Positions 46,029 to 56,812 are shown, counted from the first letter of the stretch. The stretch is 64,000 nt of DNA from Bettongia penicillata ogilbyi (GCA_023548195.1 JAJHZJ010000252.1:379501-443500); one strand, 5' to 3'. The notes: a model not told the origin generated them from the sequence alone. A program made the numbers and translations.

Positions 46029-47119
46029 CTTTAAAAGTATTTGAATTAAACTGAATTGAACTGGATTTCTTTTTGTGTCATTTTCCTTAATCCTCATAAC
46101 CCTGACCTCTGTTGATTACATTTTTCTCTAGATCCTAGGCAAAACTAAGATTAGGGTCTGTGAAGGCTTCGTTAAACAGTCCCTTATATTGATTAAACCC
46201 TCCCGAATCTGGAAAGCCAGGGATCATTAGGGATGATTGGGGAAGAAAGGTGGAAAAAATGTTGCAGTCCAAAATCTTCTGGGGGGGCAGGAGTCAGAAT
46301 TAAAGTGCCAAGAAACCAACATTCAGATCTGTGCAGATGAATCATGGAGCTTGGAAGGACCAGAGATGGGAAGAAATGTCAAGTTCCTATAGAGATCTAG
46401 CTGGTGTAATTGTAATTCTACTGATATACATACATATGTGTAATGAGATATATAGATAGATATAATGCATATTACATACATACATAGTACTGTAGATGTA
46501 GACATAGAGATAGAAAAAAAATAGACCCTAATTCTAAAAAAAAGAGTTGAGAAAAGATACCTCTCTTCCTTTCTTTTCAGGGTTAGAGGACCATAGAATC
46601 ACATTCTGTTGATGTGTTGTATGCTTTTGATGAATTGACTTTTTTTCTTTCTTTTTTATTCTTTGTTGCAAGCAATAACAGGATGAAGAGAGCCCTTGAC
46701 AAGGAAGAGCAACCCCCCAGAGGAGCAGAGTGACCCAAAGGGAAAGTAGTCTTGCTTAGAATTGGCACAATCCATCCAAAAAACACCCCAGCATAGCCGA
46801 GGAGCCCCTCATCCACCACTGACACCACCATACCCATCAATGAACTTTTGGTACAGACTGTTCCTGATGAAAAAGCCCAAAATTCCAATGTGCCCTAGGC
46901 ACATAGGTTTCCTCACTACGTCCTACTTCAAAAGTATGCCTGGTCTTCCCCATACACATTTTTGAATTGATGGAAGAGTATATGCCCCAGCTTTACTGGT
47001 AAAATGCCAGTATAATTAGTCTTTCTTTGCCCTCTGTTTAGTAAATGTTTCGATTAAGAGTTAATGGCATCCTAACAGGAAAACACAATGGTGAGAACTC
47101 ACAAGCTAAAGTGTTCATA
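46029..47119. other. Unassigned interval
   Basis: Degenerate TA/CATA repeats at 46420-46510. Overlapping 101-codon minus and 67-codon plus frames around 46583-46965 have no recognisable domain. Confidence 0.35.
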
Positions 47120-47222
47120 CTAAGAGCATAACCCTCCCACCTCCAAGTTTACCCCTAAAACACCTGGTATAGTGCCTGATATACAGTAGGCACTTAACAA
47201 ATGTTTATTTACTGAAAACACC
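47120..47222 (+). repeat. L2 LINE 3' end
   Basis: 'atagtgcctgatatacagta', then 'ggcacttaacaaatgtttat'. Confidence 0.8.
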
Positions 47223-47699
47223 AAAAGAATTAACTATAGCAGCAGCCACCTTCTCCAGTAACCCCCTGACCTGGCAATATGTTTGGATGAGCAAGACAGC
47301 GTGGCAAGAGGGTAGAGGCAGTCCACACACACACTACACAGGCTTCAATAGTTTAGGATCAAGGAAGGAACAAAGCGTTAAGCTATTCAAATTTATCTTA
47401 ATGTGACCCACTCAGTCTCCGTACACAGTGGACGTATGTACAGGTAGTTTTAATCTCAGCCATATGCAACCAACCTTGTCTTTTACTTTCTCATTAAAAG
47501 AAAATAATTCTCATTCTATTTTAACACAACCAACACATCCCAATGAACATTTTAAAAATTTCTCCTCTGCAAAGTACATTCTTCCAAAAGACTCAAATCA
47601 AACCTCATAATATCATGATTACCACTGACATCATAGGATATTTATCCTGCATGGTGTCTGTTTGTATGCAGTTATTTGCACACTATCTTCCCCATGATG
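47223..47699. other. Unassigned interval
   Basis: Nothing recognised between two L2 3' ends. Confidence 0.35.
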
Positions 47700-47795
47700 G
47701 TGACAGGGATGGCTTTTTGCTTTTTCTTTTATTTCCAGTGCTTTACAGAGTATCTAGCACATAGTAGGCACTTAAACATTTATTGACTTACAGGC
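47700..47795 (+). repeat. L2 LINE 3' end
   Basis: 'agagtatctagcacatagta', then 'ggcacttaaacatttattga'. Confidence 0.8.
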
Positions 47796-47929
47796 TTTCC
47801 ATCTTTTATAGCTTAACAATTGTTAAACAGAAGAAGACAAGTGTGTTTTAACTTTTCGTATGTAAGAACATTTTTGTGTTTGACCCAAATTCTTTAACTT
47901 CTTAGCGATTATTTTATTTAAACTGTTTT

Positions 47930-48122
47930 AGATATTATGTTTATTGTTTTGGCTGACTGTATCATGTCACTCAAATCACATGTTTCTCTGTATCTTCAAA
48001 TTCATCATTCCTTACAGCATGGGAATATTCCATTACATTCATATCCAGTTGTTTGCTCAGTCATTCCCCAGTTGTTGAGCACATATTTTCTTTAAAGCTT
48101 TTGGTTATTATAAAACCACTCT
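47930..48122 (-). repeat. L1 LINE 3' fragment, antisense
   Basis: 'ttcatcattccttacagcat', 'gggaatattccattacattc' and 'gctcagtcattccccagttg' are antisense L1 ORF2 C-terminal landmarks. Confidence 0.75.
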
Positions 48123-49119
48123 CTACTTTCTTCTCAAATCCCTGCGGCTGAAGAATTCCTCCTGCCGCCCTCATTGTTCTTCCTAGGAACAGACAACTTC
48201 ATGTAGCATTAGAGTCCTCTCATAACAAGCCAACATAGGATTTTTCTAACCCCTGGACACTCTATCCCTTTTCAAAAAACTTCATGGAACTCAATAACTC
48301 ACTAGTCTAGTCAATTAGAGACAAATCTAATCAATGAACACTCCTAATTGGTCTTTAATACAAGGATCAGTCTGTCAGGACACTAGGACCCAGAAGGCAG
48401 TGCAACCCAACTGCTGAACATATTTTCCTTCACATTGAATTCCATGCAATGCCAAAGCTGCCAAGCTCAGACTTCACACACCGAATCTCTTGGCTTTCAA
48501 AACCAGCCATTTTCTCAGCCTCAGAACACATAAGATTTCCAAAACCCATTCTGTTACTAATCCCACTGTCACCCTCCCACTCATCCACCAGGATTGTAAA
48601 ATCCTGGGCATTCCCTTACTCTTTCTCTGTCTCTTTCTCTCCTCTGTCTCTCTTTGTCTCCATCTATCTCTGTGTGTTTCTTTCATACAGATTCATCATC
48701 ACCATCTCAGTCAACAACACCATTTTTCGGTTCATGTACTTCACCATACCCTAGAATACTTCAAGGGCCTCGTAAATAATTCATTCTAAATAAGTTCATG
48801 CGTGATCAGAAGTTGTGGGCAGTTGTATGCCTTCATAGTCACCATCTCATGGATGGCATCTCCTTGTAGGAACCCCAGTTTCTGGCAATATCCCCTTTCT
48901 TTCTCCTCATCTTCCATTTTTCTTCAAGGAACTACATAGGTACATGAAAAAATGGGGGCCACAAAATGGGGATTATCAGCACCTTCCATGCTTCCACAGT
49001 ATATTTTTAAATGTTCAAACATTTCAGTCTGAGTGAAAGTTTGCTAATATTCAGCACATCCTTGGGGTGACACCTTTGATCTCTTACCCGTCTTTACATT
49101 TAATATTTAGTTTTCTTCA
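48123..49119. other. Unassigned interval
   Basis: CT-rich at 48610-48680, which explains the serine/leucine-rich small frames. No family recognised. Confidence 0.4.
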
Positions 49120-49186
49120 GTAGATCAACAATCAGTCAGTAAATACCTCCCATATAGGTACGTTCTGCCCTCAGAAGACCTGCATT
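49120..49186 (-). repeat. L2-like 3' fragment, antisense (tentative)
   Basis: 'caatcagtcagtaaatacct' and 'tctgccctcagaagacctgc' fit the antisense L2 terminus, which then runs into the minisatellite. Confidence 0.45.
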
Positions 49187-49726
49187 CCAACAGCAGGATA
49201 CACACCCCATATAGAGAGGTGGTGGTCAGGGAAGGAAGTCACGGTCTAGGCCAGTTGCCTCTAAAGGACTAACCAGGGCTCCCTGACCTACCATCCAACA
49301 GCAGGATACACACCCCATATAGAAAGGTGGTGGTCAGGGAAGGAGGTTACGGTTTAGGCCAGCGGCCTCTAAAGGATTAACTAGGGCTCCCTGACTGACC
49401 ATCCAACAGCAGGCTACACACCCCATATAGAGGAGTGGTGGTCAGAGAAGGAAGCTATGGTCTAGGCCAGTGGCCTCTAAAGGACTAACCAGGGCTCCCT
49501 GACTGACCATCCAACAGCAGGATACACACCCCATATAGAGAGGTGGTGGTCAGAGAAGGAAGCTACAGTCTAGGCCAGTGGCCTCTAAAGGACTAACCAG
49601 GGCTCCCTGACTGACCATCCAACAGCAGGATCCACACCCCATATAGAGAGGTGGTGGTCAGAGAAGGAAGCTACAGTCTAGGCCAGTGGCCTCTAAAGGA
49701 CTAACCAGGGCTCCCTGACTGACCAT
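49187..49726. repeat. Minisatellite, five 108-bp units
   Basis: Unit starts (ccaacagcagg) fall at 49187, 49295, 49403, 49511 and 49619; the array ends at 49726, giving exactly 5 x 108 bases. Units are about 95% alike. The unit after the last one is cut off sharply ('ccatggag'). Every frame on both strands contains a stop within one unit, so it does not encode a repeat protein despite the multiple-of-three period. Confidence 0.97.
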
Positions 49727-49975
49727 GGAGTAACCCCAAAGGGTTGTGGTCCAACCCACTCTACCAGAAATAGCCATTCACAGGATTTGTCTCCAACAGA
49801 ACCACACCGAACTTCATACTCCAACACCCTCTCCTCATTCCACTCCCTCCACTGGGCAACCTCCCAACCTCCCTGATTCTGAGCTGAGCCCAATACACAA
49901 TAGCAGCTGTGTGCATACAACTTGGGGGGAAAAACCCTTCTTCCCTTCTGTTCCCCAGATTAATCAATACCTAAA
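49727..49975. other. Unassigned spacer
   Basis: GC-richer than the surroundings; the small overlapping frames have no known motif. Confidence 0.35.
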
Positions 49976-50195
49976 GTAAATACTCTTCAATATGTTTAAT
50001 ATGTTTGCACATGTATAGCCTATATCAGATGGTTTGCTATCTTGAGGAAGGGAGAGGGGAGGAGGGAGGGAGAGATGGAAGGAGCAAGAAAAAATTTGGA
50101 ACTCAAAATCTTATAAAAGTGAATGTTAAAAACTATCTTTACATGTAATTACAAAAAAAATAAAATACTATTGAGTGGGGGAGAGAATAAAAAAA
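49976..50195 (+). repeat. L1 3' UTR and tail
   Basis: 'gcacatgtatagcctatatc', a purine-rich 'gggagaggggaggagggagg', 'aatttggaactcaaaatctt' and 'acatgtaattac' precede an A-rich end with AATAAA-like signals ('aaaataaaata'). This is the marsupial L1 3' end, 5'-truncated to about 200 bases. Confidence 0.85.
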
Positions 50196-50334
50196 TAAGT
50201 AAAAATAGAAATAAATATTCCTCAAAGGCTAGTTTCTATGTGCTGGGGCAGTGAATGGTAAATAAGAATCCCACTCCTTTTTTTATTTGGGGTTGCAATT
50301 TGCATCTCAGATTTCATTACTTTATCTTTCCTCA

Positions 50335-50632
50335 CAAATCCACAATCTTTCCAAAGTTTCCTATTTTTCTTGAGGGCACCACTATCCTTTGAGTCACCTA
50401 GGTTCATAAACTCAGGTGATTGCTTCAACTTTCCACCCTTCTTTACCGCATCCATATATTTTGTCAGTTGTCAAATCTTATCCTTTCTGTCTCCATGACA
50501 TCATCCCTCCTATTTGTCCCCTTCTCTGCACTCATATAGGACCTCCCTAGTACTGGCCCTGGGCTATTAGAAAAGCATTCAAATTAGTTTAGTGGCTTCA
50601 ATGCTCTTCCCTTTTCAGTCTACCCACTGTGA
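50335..50632 (+). repeat. L2 LINE fragment, left of microsatellite
   Basis: 'ttcttgagggcaccactatc' and 'cacctaggttcataaactc' are L2 ORF2 landmarks. Confidence 0.8.
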
Positions 50633-50709
50633 TATCTCTCTCTCTTTCTTTCTCTCCCTCTCCCTCTCCCTCTCCCTCTCCCTCTCCCTCTTTCCCTCTC
50701 CCTCTCCCT

Positions 50710-50788
<79 letters not shown>

Positions 50789-50865
50789 CCCTCTCTCTCC
50801 TCTCCCTCTCCCTCTCCCTCTCTCCCTCTCCCTCTCTCTCTCCCTCTCCCTCCCTCTCCCTCTCC

Positions 50866-50955
<90 letters not shown>
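50633..50955. repeat. Large compound microsatellite (CT/CCCTCT)n then (TA)n
   Basis: About 240 bases of CT and CTCCC units followed by about 85 bases of TA, interrupted once by 'cacatttta'. It lies inside an L2 copy. It generates artefactual Ser/Leu and Arg/Glu frames on both strands. Confidence 0.98.
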
Positions 50956-50957
<2 letters not shown>

Positions 50958-51062
50958 AAGTAATTTTCTTAAAGTACAATTTGACCTTATCACTCTTCTG
51001 CTCAATAAGCTACATTTGTTTCCTAATAATTCTAGGATTAAATAACATTGTGTCTCCATCTC
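50956..51062 (+). repeat. L2 LINE fragment, right of microsatellite
   Basis: 'ttgaccttatcactcttctg' and 'ctcaataagctacatttgtt' continue the L2 order interrupted at 50633 ('...gaccatgtcactcccctgctca...'). Confidence 0.75.
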
Positions 51063-51107
51063 ACTTGTTTTTTTTTGTATAAGTTTTATAGCAAAATCTA
51101 TAATTGG

Positions 51108-51352
51108 GGTAAGTATATGATAGATTGCTGGGCTTAGAATCAGGAAGACTCAACTTGTTGAGTTCAAATCTGGTCTCAGATACCAGCATGACCCTGAGTC
51201 AGTCACTTAGCCCTTTTTGCCTCAGTTTCCTCATCTGCAAAATGAGCTAGAGAAGGAAACGACACACCACTCTCCAGCATCTTTGCCAAGAAAACCCTAA
51301 ATGGGGTCACACAGAGTCAGACACAAATGAAATGGCCAAACAACAACAAATG
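51108..51352 (+). repeat. MON1-type SINE, near complete
   Basis: 'gagttcaaatctggtctcag', 'tgcctcagtttcctcatctg', 'gagaaggaaacgacacacc', 'catctttgccaagaaaacc' and 'cacacagagtcagacac', ending in a (CAA)n-like tail. Confidence 0.93.
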
Positions 51353-51449
51353 TCTATAATTATTAGTTTAGTAGTATATGTATATAATTTATAAACAAGC
51401 AAATACACTCATATTGAGGACTTGGGGAATGGGAGAGAATAAGTATCAA

Positions 51450-51660
51450 GAACCTACCGATTTGTGCTAAACACGTTATAAATATTACCTCATTTGTTCC
51501 TCACAACAACCCTGTGACATCGGTGCTGTTACTGTCCCCATTTTCCAGTTGAAGAAACTGAGATTACACGACTTGCCCCCAGTCATATAGGTGGGAAGTG
51601 TTAAGGATGGATTTGAACTCAGGCCTCCCTGACTCCAGAACTCTATCTACTGCTTCATGT
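51450..51660 (-). repeat. MIR-type SINE, antisense
   Basis: 'cctcacaacaaccctgtgac', 'ccagttgaagaaactgagat' and 'ggatttgaactcaggcctcc'. Confidence 0.88.
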
Positions 51661-53784
51661 AACAACAGAGTCACATAATCTTTCTAGGAGGAATAGTGGT
51701 ATTGATTTGAGTATGGTCCCCAGAGCAAGTAAGAGACAGAATGAGATAGAGGGAAGCAGTATCTGCTCAGGGGCAGGGCAGGTGGTAAGGTAGTGGAACT
51801 GAACTCCTGGTATCCTGGCTGGATATCTGGGTGGTGGGTGAATTATGGTCTGGGACCGTTTGCGAATCATTGTTTAGGCTGGAGAGTTATATATAAAGAG
51901 TTAGCTGACAGTTTGTTCAGCCACTCTTCAAGATAATTCAGTCTTAGTCTCTTTCACCTTAATGTGTTCCATTTCTGTTGTTTTTGTTTCTTCTGTTCTA
52001 TCTTCTTCTTAGTTTCTTTTCCTGTTTCCTTTACCTCTGCTGTTTGTTTTCATTCCTAACTTGTATTTTCAACATCCTTCCAAATTTTTTTTCCACCATC
52101 GTTACCCTTACTCATTTCTGATTCTTCTTTTTCTTCCACATATGTTCTACCAAGGACAGTTCCTAAGACCCCATCCTCAAATTCAGTCTCTCAAATTTTG
52201 TTTGTTTTAGTCTCTATCACAGAAGACTCTTTCTCATACTTTTAATCAAGTGGGAAAAGATGGTGGTGACCTCTGTAAGTGTGCCTTCGATCCAGTGGCA
52301 TTGGAACTGGGATCTAGTTGTTATGAAGAAATCATTGGGTAGTATCTTAGCCTCATCAAGGAGAAAATGTAATGAAGATTACAACTCGTCTATTTCTGTT
52401 CATTCCATGAGACTCACTCAATTTCAGCCAAAACAAAAAGAGGGTGGAGCTCTATTTCACCATTTTCAAATTCACTAGAGCATAGAGTTTGCTCTCTAAG
52501 GGTGCCTGATTTGGCCATCCAGTGATCAGGAACAGGAGGTGAAAATTTTCCTAGTGACACCTTTGTAGTTGCTGCTGTGAGTGACAGGTTAGTGATCCCA
52601 ATTCAGAAGGAGGAAATGAGAGAAGTTACACAACAAAGAAAAAGACTAGATTGGGGGAATGGTGTGCTATAATGTTGTTGTGTGGTTTTGTTGGAAACAG
52701 ATACCATGATTGGCTGTCTCAGAAAGGGTGGAACAGCATCTATCTTCCCACCCTCCCACTTGCTAATCACACATTTCTGGGATCCAGACCACAGTCTTTT
52801 AGGGATCAGGTCATAACCTACTCTAGGGTCAGAACGGGTGTCCACTTTGGATACTACTGATAATAGGCTACCAGCACTTCAGAAACTTGCCTATTTTGAT
52901 AAGTGGCACAAGACAATGATCATTCATGGGAGCTCCTCATATTGTTACAGCTATATCAGAGAGACATCAGGAACCAGACCAAAGCCTAGTTCCCTATTGT
53001 ACATAATCTTTGCTATACTAAATTTCCATAGACCCAGTAGACTTACCAACCCCAACGCTTACTTATGTTGAATCTGTCAGCCTCTACGTACACAATTCTC
53101 TCAAGCCCTTTCGACAACTCACTCTGCTTCTAACCATATTCTGACTGTTCCAACCAACTTCTGGGGCTTCATTCTTCATTTCCTTTTTCCCAGTTCCTAG
53201 GCATTCCCTTACTCTTCTCCTTTACAAACAATCCTTCTGCATTGCTACAGACCCACTTCACCTACAATTGCTTTTCTTGCCATTGAACTTTCAGCTCCCC
53301 TCCCCATATCCTGGGGCTAGTTTCCACTAGGGAGCACAGGGGGAAAAATCAGGGTCTTCTTAACACCTTCTTAGTGAAAGAAGCTATTTCAAGCAGCTAT
53401 GTGTCACTTTAACCTCAGGCACGCAGCTAAAATCCTTTTGCAAACATCCCCAGACTGAATAAAACTCTAGACAGTGCTCCTGCTCTTGACTGTGCCAGCC
53501 TGACCAAGCTCTCTCATATTTTGGACATTAGTTCCTACTTACTACGAAACCCTAGATCTTTGCCTCTCTACTTATGAATCAAGGTTTCTATCCTGACCTT
53601 GATTCTTGGTTTTTTTGATGTGTTCTTGACCACTGATTATATAATGGGAATTCCAATTAACCCTGCTCCATGAACTCTGTTTCTGACATGAGGAGCATCA
53701 AAAATGCTGTTTTCGTGCCTTATCAAAAAAATCACCCTTTTTAATAGTTTGGCAGTTGATCTCCATCCGTGTTGGAGATGGCAT
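51661..53784. other. Unassigned interval before the HAL1-like element
   Basis: About 2.1 kb. T/C-rich at 51945-52200. No recognisable repeat core; small frames up to 80 codons lack domains. Confidence 0.4.
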
Positions 53785-53799
53785 AGAAATAACCCCAAG

Positions 53800-54629
53800 C
53801 GGGGGCGGAGCCAAGATGGCGGAGTAGAAGGACGCACATTTACGAGCTCCGAGCCCACAACCCATGGGATTGAGGTAAAAGGAGATCCCCATAAATTCTG
53901 AATCTCTGCAGGGGGTGCATAAACATAGGGGAAGAGATTTCCGTTCCACTGAACCCTGGAGAGCCGTCCCCGGGGTCCATCGCGCCTCGGAAAGCGGACC
54001 CCACCCCCACCCCTGGCCGCGACCCAGAGAAGCTGACCCGAGCAGACTTCAGAGAGGAAAGCTCCGGGGGAAGCTCCGGCAGCCGGGAAAGTCCCTCCGC
54101 CCACAGAAGCCACAGGTCAGTAAGAAAGAAAGCTGCGATAGGGGAGGGGAGCGGAGCGTCTCCGTGACTTGGGCCCCCTCGGGAGGAAGCGGCTGCGGCT
54201 GAGACGGGGGCAGGAAGCGGCGGAGGCAGAGGCGTGGGCGGGCGGCTGAGGCGGCAACGGCCCGGGACTCAGGAATCCCCCAGCAGCAGGTAGGATCTTC
54301 AATACTGAAGGTCTTTCCAACCTGAGGGAGCCGAGCAGGGGAGACGGCCCTGCCCCCACCCTGCTCTACTACTGAACGCCTCTGAATAAAACCCCCAAGG
54401 GAACTGAACACAGCAGGCGGGGCTCCCCACCCCCACCCGCTCCGTTCCTGAAAGTCTCTGCAGAAAGCCCCTGAGGGCCCAAGCAGGAGGCGGCCCTGCC
54501 CCCACCCCTGCGCCAGAACTAAAGCTTGCCGCGGGAAAGCGCATTTGAATCTCAGAGGCCAAGCACTTGCTGGGCGGATCCAGGCGGGGGTGGAAAGGAA
54601 TCTCAGAAATCAAGTAACTGGCTGGGAAA
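53800..54629 (+). promoter_or_regulatory. L1-type 5' UTR / internal promoter
   Basis: 830 bases, the most CpG-rich stretch of the window. 'caagatggc' at 53812-53820, position +12, matches the YY1 core found at nearly the same place in human L1, where it sets the start of transcription. A GC-box-like 'gggggcgg' lies at +1. Between about 54322 and 54540 there is an imperfect direct repeat: the module around 'cggccctgccccca' begins at 54345, 54418 and 54491, spaced 73 bases. Promoter activity is inferred by homology. Confidence 0.8.
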
Positions 54630-55736
54630 ATGCCTAGAAAGGGGAAGAAAAATAAGACTTTGGAGAGTTTTTTCCAACAAATGCAAATGATCCCGACCTT
54701 CGGATCTGATGGGGAGGACGAGAACGTATTTTTCCCATCAGGGAAAGATGTGGAGGGCGGGGCCTCAGCACCCCAGACACCTCAGGGGGGTGTTGGGTGG
54801 GCTCAGGCCTTGGAAGAGCTTAAAAAGGATTTTGAAAAGCAAGTTAGACAGGTGGAGGAAAGACTGGGAAGAGAAATGACAAAGATGCAAGAAGAGTATG
54901 AAAAAAAGGTCAATATCTTGGTAAAGGAGACCCAAAAAAATGCTGAGGAAATTAACACCTTGAAAAATAGGCTCACTCAAGTGGCAAAAGAGGTTCAAAA
55001 AGCCAATGAGGAGAAGAATGCATTCAAAAGCAGAATGAGCCAAATGGAAAAAGAGGCTCAAAAGCTCACTGAATTTAATAGTTCTCTCAAAATTAGAATG
55101 GAACAGATGGAGTCTAATGACTTTATGAGAAACCAAGAAATCACCAAACAAAGCCAAAAGAACGATAAAATGGAAGAGAATGTGAAATATCTCATGGGAA
55201 AAACAACTGACCTGGAAAATAGATCAAGGAGAGACAACTTAAAAATTATGGGACTACCTGAAAGCCATGATCAAAAAAAGAGCCTAGACATCATCTTGCA
55301 TGAAATTATCAAGGAAAACTGCCCTGACATTCTAGGACCAGAGGGCAAAATAAGTATTGAAAGAATCCATCGATCACCACCTGAAAGAGATCCAAAAAGA
55401 GAAACTCCTAGGAACATTGTGGCCAAATTCCAGAACTCCCAGCTCAAGGAAAAAATCTTGCAAGCAGCTAGAAAGAAACAATTTCAGTACTGTGGAAATA
55501 CAATCAGGATAACCCAAGATCTAGCAGCTTCTACATTAAGGGATCGAAGGGCGTGGAATAGGATATTCCAGAAGGCAAAGGAACTAGGACTCAAACCAAG
55601 AATCACCTACCCAGCTAAACTGAGTATAATATTTCAAGGGAAAATATGGTCTTTCAATGAAACAGAGGACTTTCAATCATTCTTAATGAAAAAACCAGAG
55701 CTGAAAAGAAAATTTGACTTTCAAACACAAGAATGA
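54630..55736 (+). CDS. L1 ORF1p-like RNA-binding protein, intact, 368 aa
   Basis: An uninterrupted frame from an ATG with A at -3. Family role: a trimeric nucleic-acid chaperone that coats its own RNA in the cytoplasmic L1 particle and assists target-primed reverse transcription. Residues 1-56 are a basic then acidic disordered head (MPRKGKKNK). Residues 57-195 form a long heptad-rich coiled coil. 'LENRSRRDNLKIMGLPES' (195-212) opens the RRM, with 'ISIERIHRS' (241-249) and 'RNIVAKF' (261-267) inside it. Residues 288-352 match the C-terminal domain: 'YCGNTIRITQDLA', 'STLRDRRAWNRIF' and 'PRITYPAKLSI'. At 368 residues it is slightly longer than human ORF1p (338). No frame break or missing key motif was seen. 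Expression is not shown by sequence alone. Confidence 0.93.
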   Translation: MPRKGKKNKTLESFFQQMQMIPTFGSDGEDENVFFPSGKDVEGGASAPQTPQGGVGWAQALEELKKDFEKQVRQVEERLGREMTKMQEEYEKKVNILVKETQKNAEEINTLKNRLTQVAKEVQKANEEKNAFKSRMSQMEKEAQKLTEFNSSLKIRMEQMESNDFMRNQEITKQSQKNDKMEENVKYLMGKTTDLENRSRRDNLKIMGLPESHDQKKSLDIILHEIIKENCPDILGPEGKISIERIHRSPPERDPKRETPRNIVAKFQNSQLKEKILQAARKKQFQYCGNTIRITQDLAASTLRDRRAWNRIFQKAKELGLKPRITYPAKLSIIFQGKIWSFNETEDFQSFLMKKPELKRKFDFQTQE

Positions 55737-56797
55737 GAGGAAGCATGCAAAAGTAAACAGCAAGGAGAAGTATTAAGGGACTTACCAGAAATGAACTGTT
55801 TGCATTCATACAGGGAAGGACAATATTTCTAACTCTTAAAACTTTTCAGTATCTGGGTGGTTGGTGGGACCACACATACACATGTACACGCATGCACACA
55901 CATACACACATGCATTCACATGCAGAGACAGAGAGCACAGATTGAACTGAATAGGATGGGACCATACCTTAAAAGAAATTAAGGTAATTGGTGAGAGAGA
56001 AATGTAGTGAGAGGAAAGAGGGGGAAATGGAAGGGGGTAACTATATGTCATTTAAGAGGCAAGTAGGAGATGTTTTTTAGTGGAGGGAAAAAGAGGAGAG
56101 CTGAGGGAAAAAAAAAAAAACCAACAAATAAACAAAAGTTTACCCTCATCACATTTGACTAAACGAAGGAGTGAAATGTACACTCATTTTGGTATGAAAA
56201 CCTACTTTACAGTATAAGAAAGCGGGGGAGAAGGAGATATTGGGGGGGGATGATGGAAGGGAGGGCAAAGGGAGGAGGGAGTAATTGAAAGTCAATACTT
56301 GGGGAGGGACAGGATTAAAGGACAGAAGAGAAACAATGAGGGGCAGGTTAGGAGGAATGGCAATTCAGTTAGTCTTACACAACACGACTATCAGGAAGAT
56401 CATTTGCAAAGCTACACAGATATGGCCTATAATGAATTGCCTGCCGTACCAAAGGAAATAGGTGGGGAGGGAGGGATGGGGAGAATTTGGAACTCAAAGT
56501 TTTAGGAACAATCGTTTAGTATTGTTGTTGCAACTAGGAAAGAAGACATACAGTTAATGAGGAATAGAAAGTCATCTGGCCCTACAGGAGAAAAGAGAAG
56601 ATAGAGACAAGGGAAGGGAGGGATGACAGAAGAGAGGACAGATTGGAGATAGGGAAAATTAGATTGCTTGGGGTATTGGGGTAGGGGGAGGGAAGAAAAG
56701 GGGAGAAAATTTGGAACCCAAAAATTTGTGAAAATGAATGTAAAAAGCTAAATAAATAAATAAATTTAAAAAAAATAAAAAATAAAAAAAAAAAAAA
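55737..56797 (+). repeat. HAL1-like 3' region and poly(A) tail
   Basis: Follows the ORF1 stop directly. It contains a CA-rich patch (55871-55935), long purine-rich stretches (56220-56300, 56580-56710), 'ggcctataatgaattgcctg' and 'atttggaactcaaagttt', the latter shared with the L1 3' end at 50090. AATAAA signals cluster at 56750-56762, before an A-rich tail with T interruptions. No ORF2 remnant is readable, so either the family lost ORF2 long ago or the deletion is complete in this copy. Confidence 0.82.
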
Positions 56798-56812
56798 AGA
56801 AATAACCCCAAG

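Larger units (their letters stand above)
53785..56812 (+). mobile_element. Half-L1 (HAL1-like) retrotransposon with target-site duplications
   Basis: A complete insertion. agaaataaccccaag occurs perfectly at 53785-53799 and 56798-56812 (15 bp). The element between them (53800-56797) has a G-rich L1 5' start, a CpG-rich 5' UTR, intact ORF1, a 1.06-kb 3' region and an A-rich tail. ORF2, about 3.8 kb in L1, is absent: no endonuclease or reverse-transcriptase reading follows ORF1. HAL1 elements that keep ORF1 and lose ORF2 are known from mammals including opossum. The nick site inferred from the left edge (attt ct/atgc on the minus strand) is an acceptable variant of the L1 endonuclease target. 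Confidence 0.92.

Noticed and set aside
49187..49726. Regular direct repeats that might suggest a CRISPR array or a repeat protein
   Set aside because: Units are contiguous at 108 bp without spacers, and every frame has a stop within one unit. The genome is also mammalian in character.
50592..51059. Open frames up to 153 codons, Ser/Leu- or Arg/Glu-rich, on both strands
   Set aside because: Translation of the CT/TA microsatellite; no start context or conserved domain.
54049..54411. A 120-codon minus-strand frame over the 5' UTR
   Set aside because: Explained by CpG-rich composition with few stops; it lies opposite the promoter of an intact sense element.
54765..55157. A 130-codon minus-strand frame
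   Set aside because: Antisense shadow of the ORF1 coiled-coil region.
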